From the NCBI RefSeq assembly GCF_003850345.1, contig NZ_CP027707.1, forward strand, positions 3,162,001-3,226,000: a stretch of 64,000 bases of DNA. Reading direction: 5' to 3'. Each line of letters opens with the position of its first letter. The stretch's first letter is position 1. The translations under genes were made by a program, and so were the position numbers. The DNA comes from Pseudomonas chlororaphis subsp. piscium. GTDB taxonomy: Bacteria > Pseudomonadota > Gammaproteobacteria > Pseudomonadales > Pseudomonadaceae. Shown here piece after piece: positions 44,451-53,929 of this stretch. Under the pieces are notes generated by a model, which had not been told where the DNA came from, ran no database searches, and saw only the letters and a program-made list of their open reading frames with translations.

Positions 44451-45281
44451 ATGGAGCTTTGGACCGCCGTACAGGCATTGATTTTAGGGATTGTGGAAGG
44501 GCTGACAGAGTTTCTGCCCATCAGCAGTACAGGCCACCAGATTATCGTTGCAGACTTGCTCAACTTCGGTGGCGAGCGCGCCATGGCGTTCAACATCATC
44601 ATTCAGCTGGGGGCCATTCTCGCGGTGGTCTGGGAGTTTCGCCGCAAGATTCTCGACGTGGTCACCGGCCTGCCGACCCAGCGCAACGCCCAGCGTTTCA
44701 CCATCAACCTGCTGATCGCCTTCCTGCCCGCCGTGGTGCTGGGGGTGATTTTCGCCGACCTGATCCACGAATACCTGTTCAACCCGATCACTGTCGCCAC
44801 GGCGCTGGTGGTGGGTGGCGTGATCATGCTCTGGGCCGAACGCCGGCAACATGAAATCCACGCCAACACTGTGGACGAGATCAATTGGAAAGATGCCTTG
44901 AAGGTCGGTTTCGCCCAGTGCCTGGCGATGATTCCAGGCACCTCGCGCTCGGGCTCCACCATTATCGGCGGCCTGCTGTTCGGTCTGTCGCGCAAGACCG
45001 CCACCGAGTTCTCGTTCTTCCTGGCCATGCCGACCATGGTCGGTGCCGCGGTCTACTCGGGTTACAAGTACCGTAACCTGTTCCAGCCGGACGACCTGCC
45101 GGTGTTCGCCATCGGTTTCATCACCTCGTTCATCTTCGCGATGATCGCGGTCAGGGGCCTGCTCAAGTTCATCGCCAGCCACAGCTACGCGGCCTTTGCC
45201 TGGTACCGCATTGCCTTCGGCCTGGTGATCCTCGCCACCTGGCAGTTCGGCTGGGTCGACTGGACCGCGGCCCATTCCTGA
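44451..45281 (+). CDS. uppP: UppP/BacA: undecaprenyl-diphosphatase
   Basis: A 276-residue, eight-TM membrane phosphatase with both family signatures: [15 protein letters not shown] near residue 17 and [16 protein letters not shown] near residue 163. It recycles undecaprenyl diphosphate to the monophosphate lipid carrier for peptidoglycan and O-antigen synthesis; overexpression gives bacitracin resistance. ATG 44451 has GGGGGAT upstream; the alternative ATG 44433 lies by a small palindrome (CATGCCGCGGCATG). It overlaps the next gene by one base. Confidence 0.95.
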   Translation: MELWTAVQALILGIVEGLTEFLPISSTGHQIIVADLLNFGGERAMAFNIIIQLGAILAVVWEFRRKILDVVTGLPTQRNAQRFTINLLIAFLPAVVLGVIFADLIHEYLFNPITVATALVVGGVIMLWAERRQHEIHANTVDEINWKDALKVGFAQCLAMIPGTSRSGSTIIGGLLFGLSRKTATEFSFFLAMPTMVGAAVYSGYKYRNLFQPDDLPVFAIGFITSFIFAMIAVRGLLKFIASHSYAAFAWYRIAFGLVILATWQFGWVDWTAAHS

Positions 45282-45706
45282 TGGACGCACGCAACCCGAA
45301 CCGCCCCGGCAACGTCGCCGGGGCACGGATCCAGCAGCCACGGCTCAAGGCAGTGATGTTCCTGCTGCTCTGTGTCTTGCCCTTGTGCGGTTCGCTGCTA
45401 CTGGGCGTGAAGGAGATTTCCTGGATACCGCTGGCGGCCTACGGCGCGGTCAGCGTGCTGACGTTCTTCCTCTACTGGAGCGACAAGCGCAAGGCCCGCA
45501 GCGACAGCTGGCGGACCCCGGAAAACGTCCTGCACGCCGTGGAGCTGGCCGGTGGCTGGCCAGGCGCCTTGCTGGCGCAACAGGCGTTTCGCCACAAGAC
45601 CCGCAAGCTCTCCTATCAACTGGTGTTCTGGCTGATCGTGCTGCTGCACCAGGTGTTCTGGATCGACCGGCTGTTTCTTGACGGCAGCCTGTTCTCGTTG
45701 TTCTAA
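45281..45706 (+). CDS. DUF1294 membrane protein
   Basis: A 141-residue protein with about three TM helices and the DUF1294 pattern: LAAYGAVSVLTFFLYWSDKRKAR and GGWPGALLAQQAFRHKTRKLSYQLVFW. Its start shares a base with the uppP stop (TGATG). Function unknown. Its stop overlaps by four bases the stop of the convergent gene on the minus strand. Confidence 0.85.
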   Translation: MDARNPNRPGNVAGARIQQPRLKAVMFLLLCVLPLCGSLLLGVKEISWIPLAAYGAVSVLTFFLYWSDKRKARSDSWRTPENVLHAVELAGGWPGALLAQQAFRHKTRKLSYQLVFWLIVLLHQVFWIDRLFLDGSLFSLF

Positions 45707-46047
45707 AGCAACAGGCCGACCTGTACCCGCTTGGGCAGCTTGCTCACCACCAACTGGTGCGAACGCTGCAACAAGTCCCGCAGTTCGCCGGCGCCCAGCG
45801 GGTAGGGCGTCTGCATGATGATCCAGTGCGCCCGGGCCAGGTACGGCGCCGGCGCGATGCCGGGGCGGTCGACATGGCCGAGGAACAGCTCCTTGTCCAC
45901 CTTGAACGCCAGTGACTCGCCCCGCAGGTTCTGCAGGGCGAACATCTTGTTGCCGGCCACGGAAAACACCCGCACACCGCCCCATTTGTAGTCTTCGCGC
46001 GCGCCCGGCAAGTCCAGGCAGAATTGCGCCACATCCGCTTCAGTCAT
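45703..46047 (-). CDS. MmcQ/YjbR-family protein
   Basis: A 114-residue protein of the MmcQ/YjbR family: MTEADVAQFCLDLPGAREDYKWGGVRVFSVAGNKMFAL and ARAHWIIMQTPYPLGAGELRDLLQRSHQLVVSKLPKR. These are small cytoplasmic CyaY-like-fold proteins, proposed to bind DNA; no reaction is known. ATG 46047 is followed directly by the conserved start. It converges on DUF1294 with overlapping stop codons. Confidence 0.85.
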   Translation of the reverse strand: MTEADVAQFCLDLPGAREDYKWGGVRVFSVAGNKMFALQNLRGESLAFKVDKELFLGHVDRPGIAPAPYLARAHWIIMQTPYPLGAGELRDLLQRSHQLVVSKLPKRVQVGLLL

Positions 46048-46070
46048 GGTTTTTTCCTTTTGTCGCGCTG

Positions 46071-46979
46071 TCACAGTGTGCGGTCCCCGCAGCCTTTGAA
46101 GGCTTCGCTGACATGCTCGATCCAGGCCCTTACCGCTGGCAATACACCGCGCCGGTGAGGGTAGACCGCCTGCAGCCAACCGCCAGGCAGCGACCACTCG
46201 GGCAGCAGTTGCACCAGTTGCCCGGTCTGCAGTTCTTCCTCGCAATACATCATCGGCAGGATGGTACAGCCAAGGCCGGCGAGGGCGCAGGACCGGCGCA
46301 CGAGAAAGTCGTCGATGCCCAGGCGCGCCTCCAGGACCAGGTCGCATTTCTCGTCCTGGGCATTGAGCATGCGTAAATGCACCATGCGATCGGCCTCCAG
46401 GGCGCCCAGAACCGGCACTTTGTGCAGGTCTTCGGGAGTGTGGATCGGCCATTCCCGGGCGAACGCCGGGCTGGCGACCATCACGGTCTGTGCCTGGCGC
46501 AGGCGCCGGGTCACCAGCAAGGGATCTTCGTCGCCATGCTCGCGAACCCGCAGCGCCACGTCGATGCCTTCGGCGACCACATCGACCCGGCGGTTGAGCA
46601 GCTGCATGTCCAGCTGGACCTGGGGATATTGCTCGAGAAAGGAGCTGATGACGATCGGCAGCATATGATGGGCCAGGCCGACCGGGCAGGACACCCGCAG
46701 GCGCCCGCGAGGTTCGCTGGACATGCTGGCCACGGCCTCGTCGGCCATTTCCGCTTCCAGCAGCATGGCCTGGCAGTGGCGCAGGTAACGTTCGCCGACC
46801 GCGGTCAGCTTCAATTGCCGGGTGGTGCGTTGCAGCAGCCGGGTGTGCAGCCGTTCTTCCAGCTCGGCAATACGCCGCGACAAACGGGATTTGGGCACCC
46901 CGAGTAAACGCCCGGCGGCGGCGAAACCACCGGCTTCCACCACCTTGGCGAAGTAATAAAGATCGTTGAGGTCTTGCAT
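46071..46979 (-). CDS. LysR-family regulator divergent from azoR
   Basis: A 302-residue LysR-type regulator: N-terminal winged helix (DLNDLYYFAKVVEAGGFAAAGRLLGVPKSRLSRRIAELEERL) and a periplasmic-binding-fold effector domain (RGRLRVSCPVGLAHHMLPIVI...). It is divergent from azoR with an inverted repeat TGTCCC-N6-GGGACA (46993-47010) between them, so it probably controls azoR and itself. The effector (quinone or other electrophile) is a guess from context. Confidence 0.88.
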   Translation of the reverse strand: MQDLNDLYYFAKVVEAGGFAAAGRLLGVPKSRLSRRIAELEERLHTRLLQRTTRQLKLTAVGERYLRHCQAMLLEAEMADEAVASMSSEPRGRLRVSCPVGLAHHMLPIVISSFLEQYPQVQLDMQLLNRRVDVVAEGIDVALRVREHGDEDPLLVTRRLRQAQTVMVASPAFAREWPIHTPEDLHKVPVLGALEADRMVHLRMLNAQDEKCDLVLEARLGIDDFLVRRSCALAGLGCTILPMMYCEEELQTGQLVQLLPEWSLPGGWLQAVYPHRRGVLPAVRAWIEHVSEAFKGCGDRTL

Positions 46980-46992
46980 AGAATGACTCGAC

Positions 46993-47010
46993 TGTCCCGC
47001 TGATGGGACA
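46993..47010. promoter_or_regulatory. Candidate LysR operator between the regulator and azoR
   Basis: TGTCCC-GCTGAT-GGGACA, a perfect 6-bp inverted repeat, 14 bp before the regulator start and about 100 bp before azoR, a typical autoregulatory position. Confidence 0.5.
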
Positions 47011-47108
47011 AACTATCGCATTTGTGCCGACTAATCAGCTATTGGTTTCATCTGTAGGATTGTCCTCAATTGATCGCCTGGTGGCGATCCTCACTTGGAG
47101 AATCCCAG

Positions 47109-47720
47109 ATGAAACTGTTGCATATCGATTCGAGCATCCTTGGTGACAACTCGGCTTCCCGTCAGCTGAGCGAAAGCGTGGTCAAGGCCTGGAAAAACGC
47201 CGACGCCAGCGTTGAGGTGACCTACCGCGACCTGGCCGCCGACGCCATCAGCCACTTCAGCTCCGCCACCCTGGTGGCCGCCGGTACCCCGGCCGAAGTG
47301 CGCAACGCCGCCCAGCAGCACGAAGCCGAGCTGAGCGCTTCGACCCTCGCCGAATTCCAGGCCGCCGACGCCGTGGTGATCGCCGCGCCTATGTACAACT
47401 TCACCATCCCGACCCAACTCAAGGCCTGGATCGACCGCATCGCCGTTGCCGGCCAGACCTTCCGCTACACCGAAGCCGGCCCTGAAGGCCTGTGCGGTGG
47501 CAAGAAAGTCGTGGTGGTTTCCACTGCAGGCGGTTTGCATGCCGGCCAAGCCACTGGCGTGGCTCACGAGGACTACCTGAAGGTGCTGTTCGGCTTCCTC
47601 GGCATCACCGATATCGAATTCGTCCGCGCCCACGGCCTGGCTTATGGCGACGAAGTCCGCAACAAGGCTTTGAGCGACGCCCAGACGCAAATCAGCGAGC
47701 AACTTTTCGCTGCCGCGTAA
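47109..47720 (+). CDS. azoR: FMN-dependent NADH-azoreductase / quinone reductase
   Basis: A 203-residue flavodoxin-fold enzyme: [21 protein letters not shown] at the N terminus, FMN-binding [18 protein letters not shown] near residue 95, and VVVSTAGG. It reduces azo dyes and quinones with NADH and is usually thought to protect against quinone or thiol stress. ATG 47109 has TTGGAGAATCCCAG upstream. A 7-bp hairpin (GATCGCC-TGGT-GGCGATC, 47072-47089) lies just before the ribosome site. It is followed by a strong terminator at 47762-47808. Confidence 0.93.
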   Translation: MKLLHIDSSILGDNSASRQLSESVVKAWKNADASVEVTYRDLAADAISHFSSATLVAAGTPAEVRNAAQQHEAELSASTLAEFQAADAVVIAAPMYNFTIPTQLKAWIDRIAVAGQTFRYTEAGPEGLCGGKKVVVVSTAGGLHAGQATGVAHEDYLKVLFGFLGITDIEFVRAHGLAYGDEVRNKALSDAQTQISEQLFAAA

Positions 47721-47761
47721 GGCTTGTGTAAAAGTCGCTTACGCCCCAGGCAACGCCCTTT

Positions 47762-47808
47762 AAACTCTGTATTCTGATGCCCTCCAGGCAGCGGAATACG
47801 GAGTTTTT
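47762..47808 (+). terminator. Intrinsic terminator after azoR
   Basis: AAACTCTGTATTC (47762-47774) pairs with GAATACGGAGTTT (47794-47806) with one G-U pair, followed by more Ts. Being near-symmetric, it could also end transcripts from the other strand. Confidence 0.75.
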
Positions 47809-47980
47809 CGTGTTCGCGCTGTTTATTCTGGCGCGGGTTATGCAGGGCGCGGGTTATACAGTTAGTGGGTCATGCGTTGGTTTGACCCGGCCCCGATAAC
47901 TTCAGGTATCAGGCCAGCGAAACCCTGGCCAGCGAAGCAATGAATTGGCGTTTTCATCAGGTAGGGAAGGTGGTGCATCC

Positions 47981-49018
47981 ATGATGCGTCTTTGGGCAAT
48001 GTCACTGATCTGCCTGCTCGGCGGCCCGATTATCGTGCACGCCGCGCCCGCGCCTCATCCGCACTGGAGCGTGGGTTTCCACGAGATGAGCTTTCTCGAC
48101 CCGCTGGACCAGCAGCCGATGCGCGCCATTGCCTTCTATCCCTCCACCGGCATCGAGCACCACAGCAAGGTCGAGGGCTATCAGATTGCCGCCTCCCGGG
48201 ATTCGAAGATCGCCATCGGCCGTTTTCCGCTGTTGATGCTGTCCCACGGCAATACCGGCACACCGTTGGCCCTGCACGACCTGGCCACCTCGCTGGCGCG
48301 CAAGGGCTTCGTGGTGGTGGCGGTGATTCATCCGGGCGACAACTACAAGGATCACAGCCGGCTGGGCACCCTGAGCAATCTCTATGGCCGGCCGATCCAG
48401 ATTTCCGAAGCCATCACCGCGACCCTGGCCGACCCGATGCTGTCGCCGTTCGTCAATGCCGGGCAGGTCGGGGTCATCGGTTACTCCGCCGGCGGCGAAA
48501 CCGCGCTGATCCTGTCCGGGGCGACCCCCGACCTGGACCGCTTGCGCCGCTACTGCCAGGAGCGCCCCGACGATCATGATGCCTGCAATACCCAGGGCGA
48601 GCTGATCGTCGATCGCGACGACTTGCAGCCAGTCGCCGATCCGCGGGTCCAGGCCTTGCTGCTGATGGCGCCGCTGAGCCTCAAGTTCGGGCGGCAGACC
48701 CTGTCCGGCGTGCATGTGCCGGTGCTGCTGTACAGCGGCGACGTCGACAAGCTGGTGGCCCTGGACAAGAACGCCGCGGCCCTGGCCCGCAAGCTGCCGG
48801 TCGCGCCGGACTTCAAGCTGTTGGCCGGGGCCGGGCACTTCGTGTTCATGGCGCCGTGCACCGAGGAGCAGTTGCTGAGCATGCCGGCCTTATGCACCGA
48901 CGCCGATGGCGTCGACCGCGAGGACATTCACCGCAATCTGATTGCCGAAGCCGGCCGCTTCTTTGCCCACGCCCTGGGCAAGCCGAGCCGGGCTGGGATG
49001 CAGACCGCGGATCAGTGA
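47981..49018 (+). CDS. Secreted alpha/beta hydrolase (dienelactone hydrolase/PAF-acetylhydrolase-like)
   Basis: A 345-residue secreted protein: signal peptide MMRLWAMSLICLLGGPIIVHA, then an alpha/beta-hydrolase fold with oxyanion-strand PLLMLSHGNTGTP, nucleophile elbow GYSAGGE near residue 163, an Asp in LLYSGDVDKLV and a His in AGAGHFVFMAP. Two cysteines in the lid region (RYCQERPDDHDACN) suggest a disulfide. Similar exported hydrolases act on esters or lipids; the substrate is not known. ATG 47981 is chosen for the GGGAAGGTGG site and the signal peptide. Confidence 0.82.
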   Translation: MMRLWAMSLICLLGGPIIVHAAPAPHPHWSVGFHEMSFLDPLDQQPMRAIAFYPSTGIEHHSKVEGYQIAASRDSKIAIGRFPLLMLSHGNTGTPLALHDLATSLARKGFVVVAVIHPGDNYKDHSRLGTLSNLYGRPIQISEAITATLADPMLSPFVNAGQVGVIGYSAGGETALILSGATPDLDRLRRYCQERPDDHDACNTQGELIVDRDDLQPVADPRVQALLLMAPLSLKFGRQTLSGVHVPVLLYSGDVDKLVALDKNAAALARKLPVAPDFKLLAGAGHFVFMAPCTEEQLLSMPALCTDADGVDREDIHRNLIAEAGRFFAHALGKPSRAGMQTADQ

Positions 49019-49019
49019 T

Positions 49020-50207
49020 TCAGGCGAAGGCCCGGCGCTTGAGCAGCAGGGTTAGGCCCAGGGCGCAGAGGGACAGCAGCGCCGCGCAGAAGAAAATCCA
49101 CGAATAGCCCAGGTTCAACGCCACCGCGCCCATCAGAGGGCCGGCAATCGCCAGCGCCAGGTCGAAAAACACCGCGTAGGCGCTCAGGCCGGCACCGCGG
49201 CTGGTGTTGGGCACCTGCTTGATCGCTTCCACCCCCAGCGCTGGGTACACCAGTGACAGGCCGAAGCCGGCGAGCCCGGCGCCGATCATGGCGAACGCCG
49301 TTGAGGGCGCCAGCCACAGCAGGATCAGGCCCAGGGTCTCGATGCTCATGCAGGCGATGGCCGCGCGATAGCCGCCAAAGCGGCTGATGCTGGAGATGAA
49401 CAGCAGGCGCGAGAGAATGAAGCAGACGCCGAATACGGTCAGGCAATAGGCCGCGCCGGTCCAACCGCGGCTGAGGTAGAACAGGGTAATAAAGGTGGTC
49501 AGGGTGCCGTAGCCGATGGACGCCAGGCTCAGGCCGGCGCCGTAAGGGGCGATACGGCCGAACACCGCGCGAAATGACAGGCGCTCGCCACGGATCACCG
49601 GCACCGATGGTTTGTTGCGGATCAGCAGCAGGGCCAGGGCCGCCAGCAACGACAGGGCCAGCCCCAGGCTTTCGAAGCCGTAGTCGGCGACCATCACCAC
49701 CCCCAGGGGCGCGCCGATGGCAATCGCGCCATAGGAGGCGATGCCGTTCCAGGAAATCGAGCGTGCGGTGTGTTCGGCGCCGACCTGGCCCATGCACCAG
49801 CTGATGGTGCCCACGCCGATCAGGCCCTGGGCCACCCCCAGCAACAGGCGTCCCAGCAGCAGGGTGCCCAGGCTCAGCAGCGGCAATGCCTGCAACAGGG
49901 TGGACGCCAGGGTCAGCAACCCGCTGAGAAGAATCCCCGCCAGGCCGTAGACGATCGCCCGCTTGGTACCGAGGTTGTCCGACAGGCGCCCGGCCATGGG
50001 CCGGCTGAGGAGGGTGGCCAGGTACTGCGAGCCGATGGTCAGCCCGGCCACCACCGCGCTGAAGCCCAGTTCGCCGTGGACATAACCGGGCAGCACCGCG
50101 ATCGGCAGGCCGATGCAGAGAAACGCGATAAAGGTATAGAAGACGATGGAGACGATCTGCAGGGTGATCGCCATGGAGCTGGGCACGGGCTTTTGTTGCG
50201 CAGACAT
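49020..50207 (-). CDS. MFS transporter (YhhS-like)
   Basis: A 395-residue, 12-TM major facilitator: LPGYVHGELGFSAVVAGLTIGSQYLATLLSRPMAGRLSDNLGTKRAIVYG contains the loop 2-3 motif (G-R-L-S-D-x-x-G-x-[KR]) of the superfamily. YhhS/YfcJ-type transporters export small molecules including arabinose or herbicide-like acids; the substrate is unknown. It converges on the hydrolase with a one-base gap. Upstream lie three REP units. Confidence 0.85.
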   Translation of the reverse strand: MSAQQKPVPSSMAITLQIVSIVFYTFIAFLCIGLPIAVLPGYVHGELGFSAVVAGLTIGSQYLATLLSRPMAGRLSDNLGTKRAIVYGLAGILLSGLLTLASTLLQALPLLSLGTLLLGRLLLGVAQGLIGVGTISWCMGQVGAEHTARSISWNGIASYGAIAIGAPLGVVMVADYGFESLGLALSLLAALALLLIRNKPSVPVIRGERLSFRAVFGRIAPYGAGLSLASIGYGTLTTFITLFYLSRGWTGAAYCLTVFGVCFILSRLLFISSISRFGGYRAAIACMSIETLGLILLWLAPSTAFAMIGAGLAGFGLSLVYPALGVEAIKQVPNTSRGAGLSAYAVFFDLALAIAGPLMGAVALNLGYSWIFFCAALLSLCALGLTLLLKRRAFA

Positions 50208-50586
50208 GAGGGCTCGTTCGCGGGCGGGCGGTTGGAGAACTGCATCATGGCGCGGGCTGGAAATAAAAGGAAGCAGGCTAACGATTTCTTTATGGCCTGC
50301 TATTTATAGGATTTGGGAGGACGTCATCGCGGGCAAGCCTCGCTCCTACAGGAGGGCGCATTCAATCTGTAGGAGCGAGGCTTGCCCGCGATGGGGCCGA
50401 TACATTCAACATCGATGTGGCTTGCAGGACTGCTATCGCGAGCAAGCTCGCTCCTACAAAAAGCGGTTTGCGTCGCTGCAGGAGCAGTCGGTCAACGCCC
50501 GTTTGCTCGCGATGCCTTTAATAGCCGCACAAAAAAAGCCCCGTCACAGGGACGGGGCTTTCAGACCGGCAACCAACTGGCGTTCC
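50208..50586. repeat. REP cluster, GTAGGAGCGAGCTTGC family
   Basis: Units at 50326-50350 and 50368-50392 form an inverted pair (REPIN), and a third lies at 50434-50458 (CGCGAGCAAGCTCGCTCCTACA). The rest of this 379-bp gap contains the terminator of the YbiT-type gene (50531-50561) and the MFS promoter. Confidence 0.88.
50531..50561 (-). terminator. Intrinsic terminator after ybiT
   Basis: Minus strand AAAGCCCCGTC-CCTGT-GACGGGGCTTT followed by T residues: an 11-bp stem 26 bp past the stop. Confidence 0.92.
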
Positions 50587-52173
50587 TTAGAACACCACGC
50601 CCTGGCTGCGCAGGTAGTCGTCATAGGTGCCGCTGAAGTCGGTCACGCCGTTCGGGCTCAGCTCGATGATGCGAGTGGCCAGGGACGATACGAACTCACG
50701 GTCGTGGCTGACGAAGATCAGGGTGCCCGGGTAGTTTTCCAGCGCCAGGTTCAGCGCCTCGATGGATTCCATGTCCAGGTGGTTGGTCGGTTCGTCCATC
50801 ACCAGGACGTTGGGCTTTTGCAGGATCAGCTTGCCGAACAGCATGCGGCCCTGTTCACCACCGGAGATGACTTTCACCGACTTGAGGATCTCGTCGTTGG
50901 AGAACAACATGCGGCCCAGGGTGCCGCGAATGATCTGCTCGCCTTGAGTCCATTGGCCCATCCAGTCGAACAGGCTGACGTCGTCTTCGAAGTCATGGGC
51001 GTGGTCCTGGGCGTAGTAGCCCAGCTCCGCGCTTTCGGTCCACTTCACCGAACCGGCGTCCGGGGTCAGCTCGCCCATCAGGGTGCGCAGCAGGGTGGTC
51101 TTGCCGATACCGTTCGGGCCGATGATCGCCACACGCTCGCCAGCTTCGACGGTGAAGCTGAAGTTCTTGAACAGGGTCTTGCCGTCGAAGCCCTTGGACA
51201 TCTGCTCGATGGTCACGGCCTGGCGGTGCAGCTTCTTGGTCTGTTCGAAACGGATGAACGGGCTGACGCGGCTCGATGGCTTGACCTCGGCCAGCTGGAT
51301 CTTGTCGATCTGCTTGGCGCGGGAGGTGGCCTGCTTGGCTTTCGAGGCGTTGGCGGAGAAGCGGCTGACGAAGGTCTGCAGCTCGGCGATCTGGGCTTTC
51401 TTCTTGGCGTTGTCCGACAGCAGCTGCTCGCGGGACTGGGTCGCCGCGGTCATGTACTCGTCGTAGTTGCCCGGGAACAGGCGCAGCTCGCCGTAGTCCA
51501 GGTCGGCCATGTGGGTGCAGACGCTGTTGAGGAAGTGACGGTCGTGGGAAATGATGATCATGGTGCTGTTACGCGCCGTCAGAATCGTTTCCAGCCAGCG
51601 GATGGTGTTGATGTCCAGGTGGTTGGTCGGTTCGTCGAGCAGCAGCACTTCCGGATCGGAGAACAGTGCCTGGGCCAGCAAGACCCGCAGTTTCCAGCCC
51701 GGAGCCACTTCGGTCATCGGGCCGAAATGCTGTTCCAGGGGAATGCCCAGGCCCAGCAGCAGTTCACCGGCGCGGGATTCGGCGGTGTAGCCGTCCATCT
51801 CGGCGAAGTCGGTTTCCAGCTCGGCCACGGCCATGCCGTCTTCTTCGCTCATTTCCGGCAGCGAGTAGATGCGATCGCGCTCGGCCTTGACCTTCCACAG
51901 CTCTTCGTGACCCATGATCACGGTGTCGATCACGGTGAATTCTTCGTAGGCGAACTGGTCCTGGCGCAGTTTACCCAGGCGCACGTTCGGCTCCAGCATG
52001 ACCTGGCCGCCGGACGGCTCGAGGTCGCCGCCGAGGATCTTCATGAATGTCGACTTGCCGCAACCGTTGGCGCCGATCAGGCCATAGCGGTTGCCGCCGT
52101 TGAACTTGACCGAAACGTTCTCGAATAGCGGCTTGGCGCCGAACTGCATCGTGATGTTAGCTGTGGAGATCAA
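50587..52173 (-). CDS. ybiT: ABC-F family ATPase, YbiT type
   Basis: A 528-residue cytoplasmic protein with two ABC ATPase domains and no membrane part. Walker A motifs are GANGCGKST near residue 36 and GPNGIGKTT near 355; each domain has [18 protein letters not shown], and the second shows SGGEQGR. The linker (PtIM region) is [29 protein letters not shown]. The order and the start [24 protein letters not shown] match YbiT, which acts on ribosomes. Start ATG 52173 is out of a well-defined ribosome site. Confidence 0.92.
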   Translation of the reverse strand: MISTANITMQFGAKPLFENVSVKFNGGNRYGLIGANGCGKSTFMKILGGDLEPSGGQVMLEPNVRLGKLRQDQFAYEEFTVIDTVIMGHEELWKVKAERDRIYSLPEMSEEDGMAVAELETDFAEMDGYTAESRAGELLLGLGIPLEQHFGPMTEVAPGWKLRVLLAQALFSDPEVLLLDEPTNHLDINTIRWLETILTARNSTMIIISHDRHFLNSVCTHMADLDYGELRLFPGNYDEYMTAATQSREQLLSDNAKKKAQIAELQTFVSRFSANASKAKQATSRAKQIDKIQLAEVKPSSRVSPFIRFEQTKKLHRQAVTIEQMSKGFDGKTLFKNFSFTVEAGERVAIIGPNGIGKTTLLRTLMGELTPDAGSVKWTESAELGYYAQDHAHDFEDDVSLFDWMGQWTQGEQIIRGTLGRMLFSNDEILKSVKVISGGEQGRMLFGKLILQKPNVLVMDEPTNHLDMESIEALNLALENYPGTLIFVSHDREFVSSLATRIIELSPNGVTDFSGTYDDYLRSQGVVF

Positions 52174-52710
52174 TTACTTTACCTATCAAGGGGTTGCGAG
52201 CATCGTGTTGGCTCTTGGGCCATTCCTGGGGCATTTTGGAGCTTTTCCATTTCGCCCCAGTCATCGCCAGAGTCGAGCCAGCGAGCATAAGTAGACAGCA
52301 ACATCTGGACGCTATGGCCAGGTTGCTGAGCAATAAAGGTGGGAGGTCATGTTGGAATTTGGCGCGCATTGTCGCATATGTGCGCCGGCAGTTGTATGAC
52401 AGCGAACCAGGGATTTTTCATCCAGGCGGGTAAGTGTCCGTCGTTGTGAAAATCGCCGCTGCAGATTTGTCCCGGGCAATGCGACTTTTGTCGTGGCACA
52501 GCAGGCGGACACATTTTCACAAATCGGAGTTAACCTTTGGTTACAAACTGTGGCTAAAATGCCGACCAGTTGCCACATGCCATCATTGGCATGGGCTCAA
52601 GGACGTGCCTTCAGGACCTCTTATCGCTTTCGGACGCTGCACATGACCCCTCGGCCCAGGTGGCCCAAATGGGGGCGCAGTATGTTCTCTTCTGACATGT
52701 GACGATTTCC
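52174..52710. other. 537-bp intergenic region between ybiT and lpxO
   Basis: No convincing gene. The right half carries a PhoP-box-like direct repeat at 52528-52544 and a -10-like TAAAAT at 52555-52560 ahead of lpxO; the ybiT promoter should lie at the left. Small frames here (for example 52312-52578 minus) lack ribosome sites. Confidence 0.45.
52528..52560 (+). promoter_or_regulatory. Candidate PhoP-box promoter of lpxO
   Basis: AGTTAA-CCTTT-GGTTAC is a direct repeat with an 11-bp period, like the PhoP box (T/G)GTTTA-N5-(T/G)GTTTA, and lies 10 bp before TAAAAT (52555-52560), the normal PhoP-box to -10 distance. Two bases per half-site differ from the consensus. Confidence 0.4.
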
Positions 52711-53610
52711 GTGAAACTCATCATTGCCGCTGTTTACGTTTTATCCATCGCGTATGTGCACCTGCGTGGTCGCGTGCGCCATAAACTGGGCCGCCAGCTG
52801 AGTGATCATTCGACCTTCCTGGCCCCCATCAACTGCTTCCTTTATCTGTTCTCGAAAATCCCCAACCGCCCGTTTCTCGATCCGGCCGACTTTCCCGACC
52901 TGAGCCCGCTGCAGGCCCACTGGGAAGAAATCCGCGCCGAAGGCCAGAGCCTGCTCAAGGCCGGGGAGATCAAGCGTTCGGAGCAGTACAACGACGTCGG
53001 CTTCAACTCGTTCTTCAAGACCGGCTGGAAGCGCTTCTACCTGAAGTGGTACGGCGACAGCCATCCTTCGGCGATGAAGCTGTGCCCGCGGACCACCGAG
53101 CTGGTGCAGAGCATCGGCTCGATCAAGGCGGCGATGTTCGCCGAACTGCCGCCGGGCTCGAAGCTGGTGCGCCATCGCGACCCTTATGCCGGTTCCTACC
53201 GTTACCACCTGGGCCTGGAAACGCCCAACAGCGCCGGTTGCTACATCAATGTCGACGGTGAGAAGTATCACTGGCGCGACGGCGAAGCGGTGATGTTCGA
53301 CGAGACCTACATCCACTACGCGGAAAACACCACCGAACAGAACCGCATCATCCTGTTCTGCGACGTCGAGCGGCCGATGAAATACCGCTGGGCCGCCGCC
53401 TTCAACCGCTGGTTCAGCCGCACCGTGATGGCCGCCGCCGGCTCGCCCAACGATGCCGGCGACCGCACCGGAGGCCTGAACCGCGCCTTCACCAAGTTGT
53501 ACAAGATCCGCCTGCGCGGCAAAGAGCTGAAAAAGCGCAACCGCAAGCTTTATTACCTGGAAAAGTGGGCGATCTTCGCCACGCTGTTGCTGCTGTTCAT
53601 CCTGATCTGA
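52711..53610 (+). CDS. lpxO: LpxO: lipid A 2-hydroxylase
   Basis: A 299-residue Fe(II)/2-oxoglutarate dioxygenase of the aspartyl/asparaginyl beta-hydroxylase family with N- and C-terminal TM anchors (residues 1-18 and about 279-298). Iron ligands His155 and Asp157 (RHRDPY) and His202 (TYIHYAENT) are present, with a following Arg for 2-oxoglutarate. LpxO adds a 2-hydroxyl to a secondary acyl chain of lipid A at the inner membrane. GTG 52711 begins the conserved MKLIIAAVYVLSIAYVHLRGR; GTG 52699 is four residues earlier. The ribosome site is weak. Confidence 0.92.
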   Translation: MKLIIAAVYVLSIAYVHLRGRVRHKLGRQLSDHSTFLAPINCFLYLFSKIPNRPFLDPADFPDLSPLQAHWEEIRAEGQSLLKAGEIKRSEQYNDVGFNSFFKTGWKRFYLKWYGDSHPSAMKLCPRTTELVQSIGSIKAAMFAELPPGSKLVRHRDPYAGSYRYHLGLETPNSAGCYINVDGEKYHWRDGEAVMFDETYIHYAENTTEQNRIILFCDVERPMKYRWAAAFNRWFSRTVMAAAGSPNDAGDRTGGLNRAFTKLYKIRLRGKELKKRNRKLYYLEKWAIFATLLLLFILI

Positions 53611-53929
53611 GTCCGCTGAGCGACGATACCTTGTCGCGGGCAAGCCTTGCTCCTACCGGTCAAGCGTAGGCGCGAGGCTTGCCCGCGATAAGTCCTTCAA
53701 GGCCTGTCCGCGCCTACCGCCTCCCAATCCATCTATGCCGTGATCCACTGCCGCCTGGCCTGGCCTGGCCTAAATGCCTGAGCGGCAGCTTTCGGGATCT
53801 GTATCGCCTCCCTCGGGCGAGCCGATAACTCGTGTTACATGTCTGACGGATTATTTAATTAACAAGGCCGAACCTGCGACGTAGCCTGGACTCGAATGCG
53901 ATAACTCGTCGCCATCCAGGAGGGTCGCC
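53611..53929. other. 319-bp intergenic region with REP pair
   Basis: A REP pair at 53633-53690 (TCGCGGGCAAGCCTTGCTCCTA ... TAGGCGCGAGGCTTGCCCGCGA) lies just past lpxO. From 53691 to 53929 nothing else is recognisable except the AGGAGGG ribosome site of the next gene. Confidence 0.7.

Noticed and set aside
52312..52578. 88-codon minus-strand frame between ybiT and lpxO
   Set aside because: No ribosome site, no recognisable pattern, and it would cover the candidate lpxO promoter.
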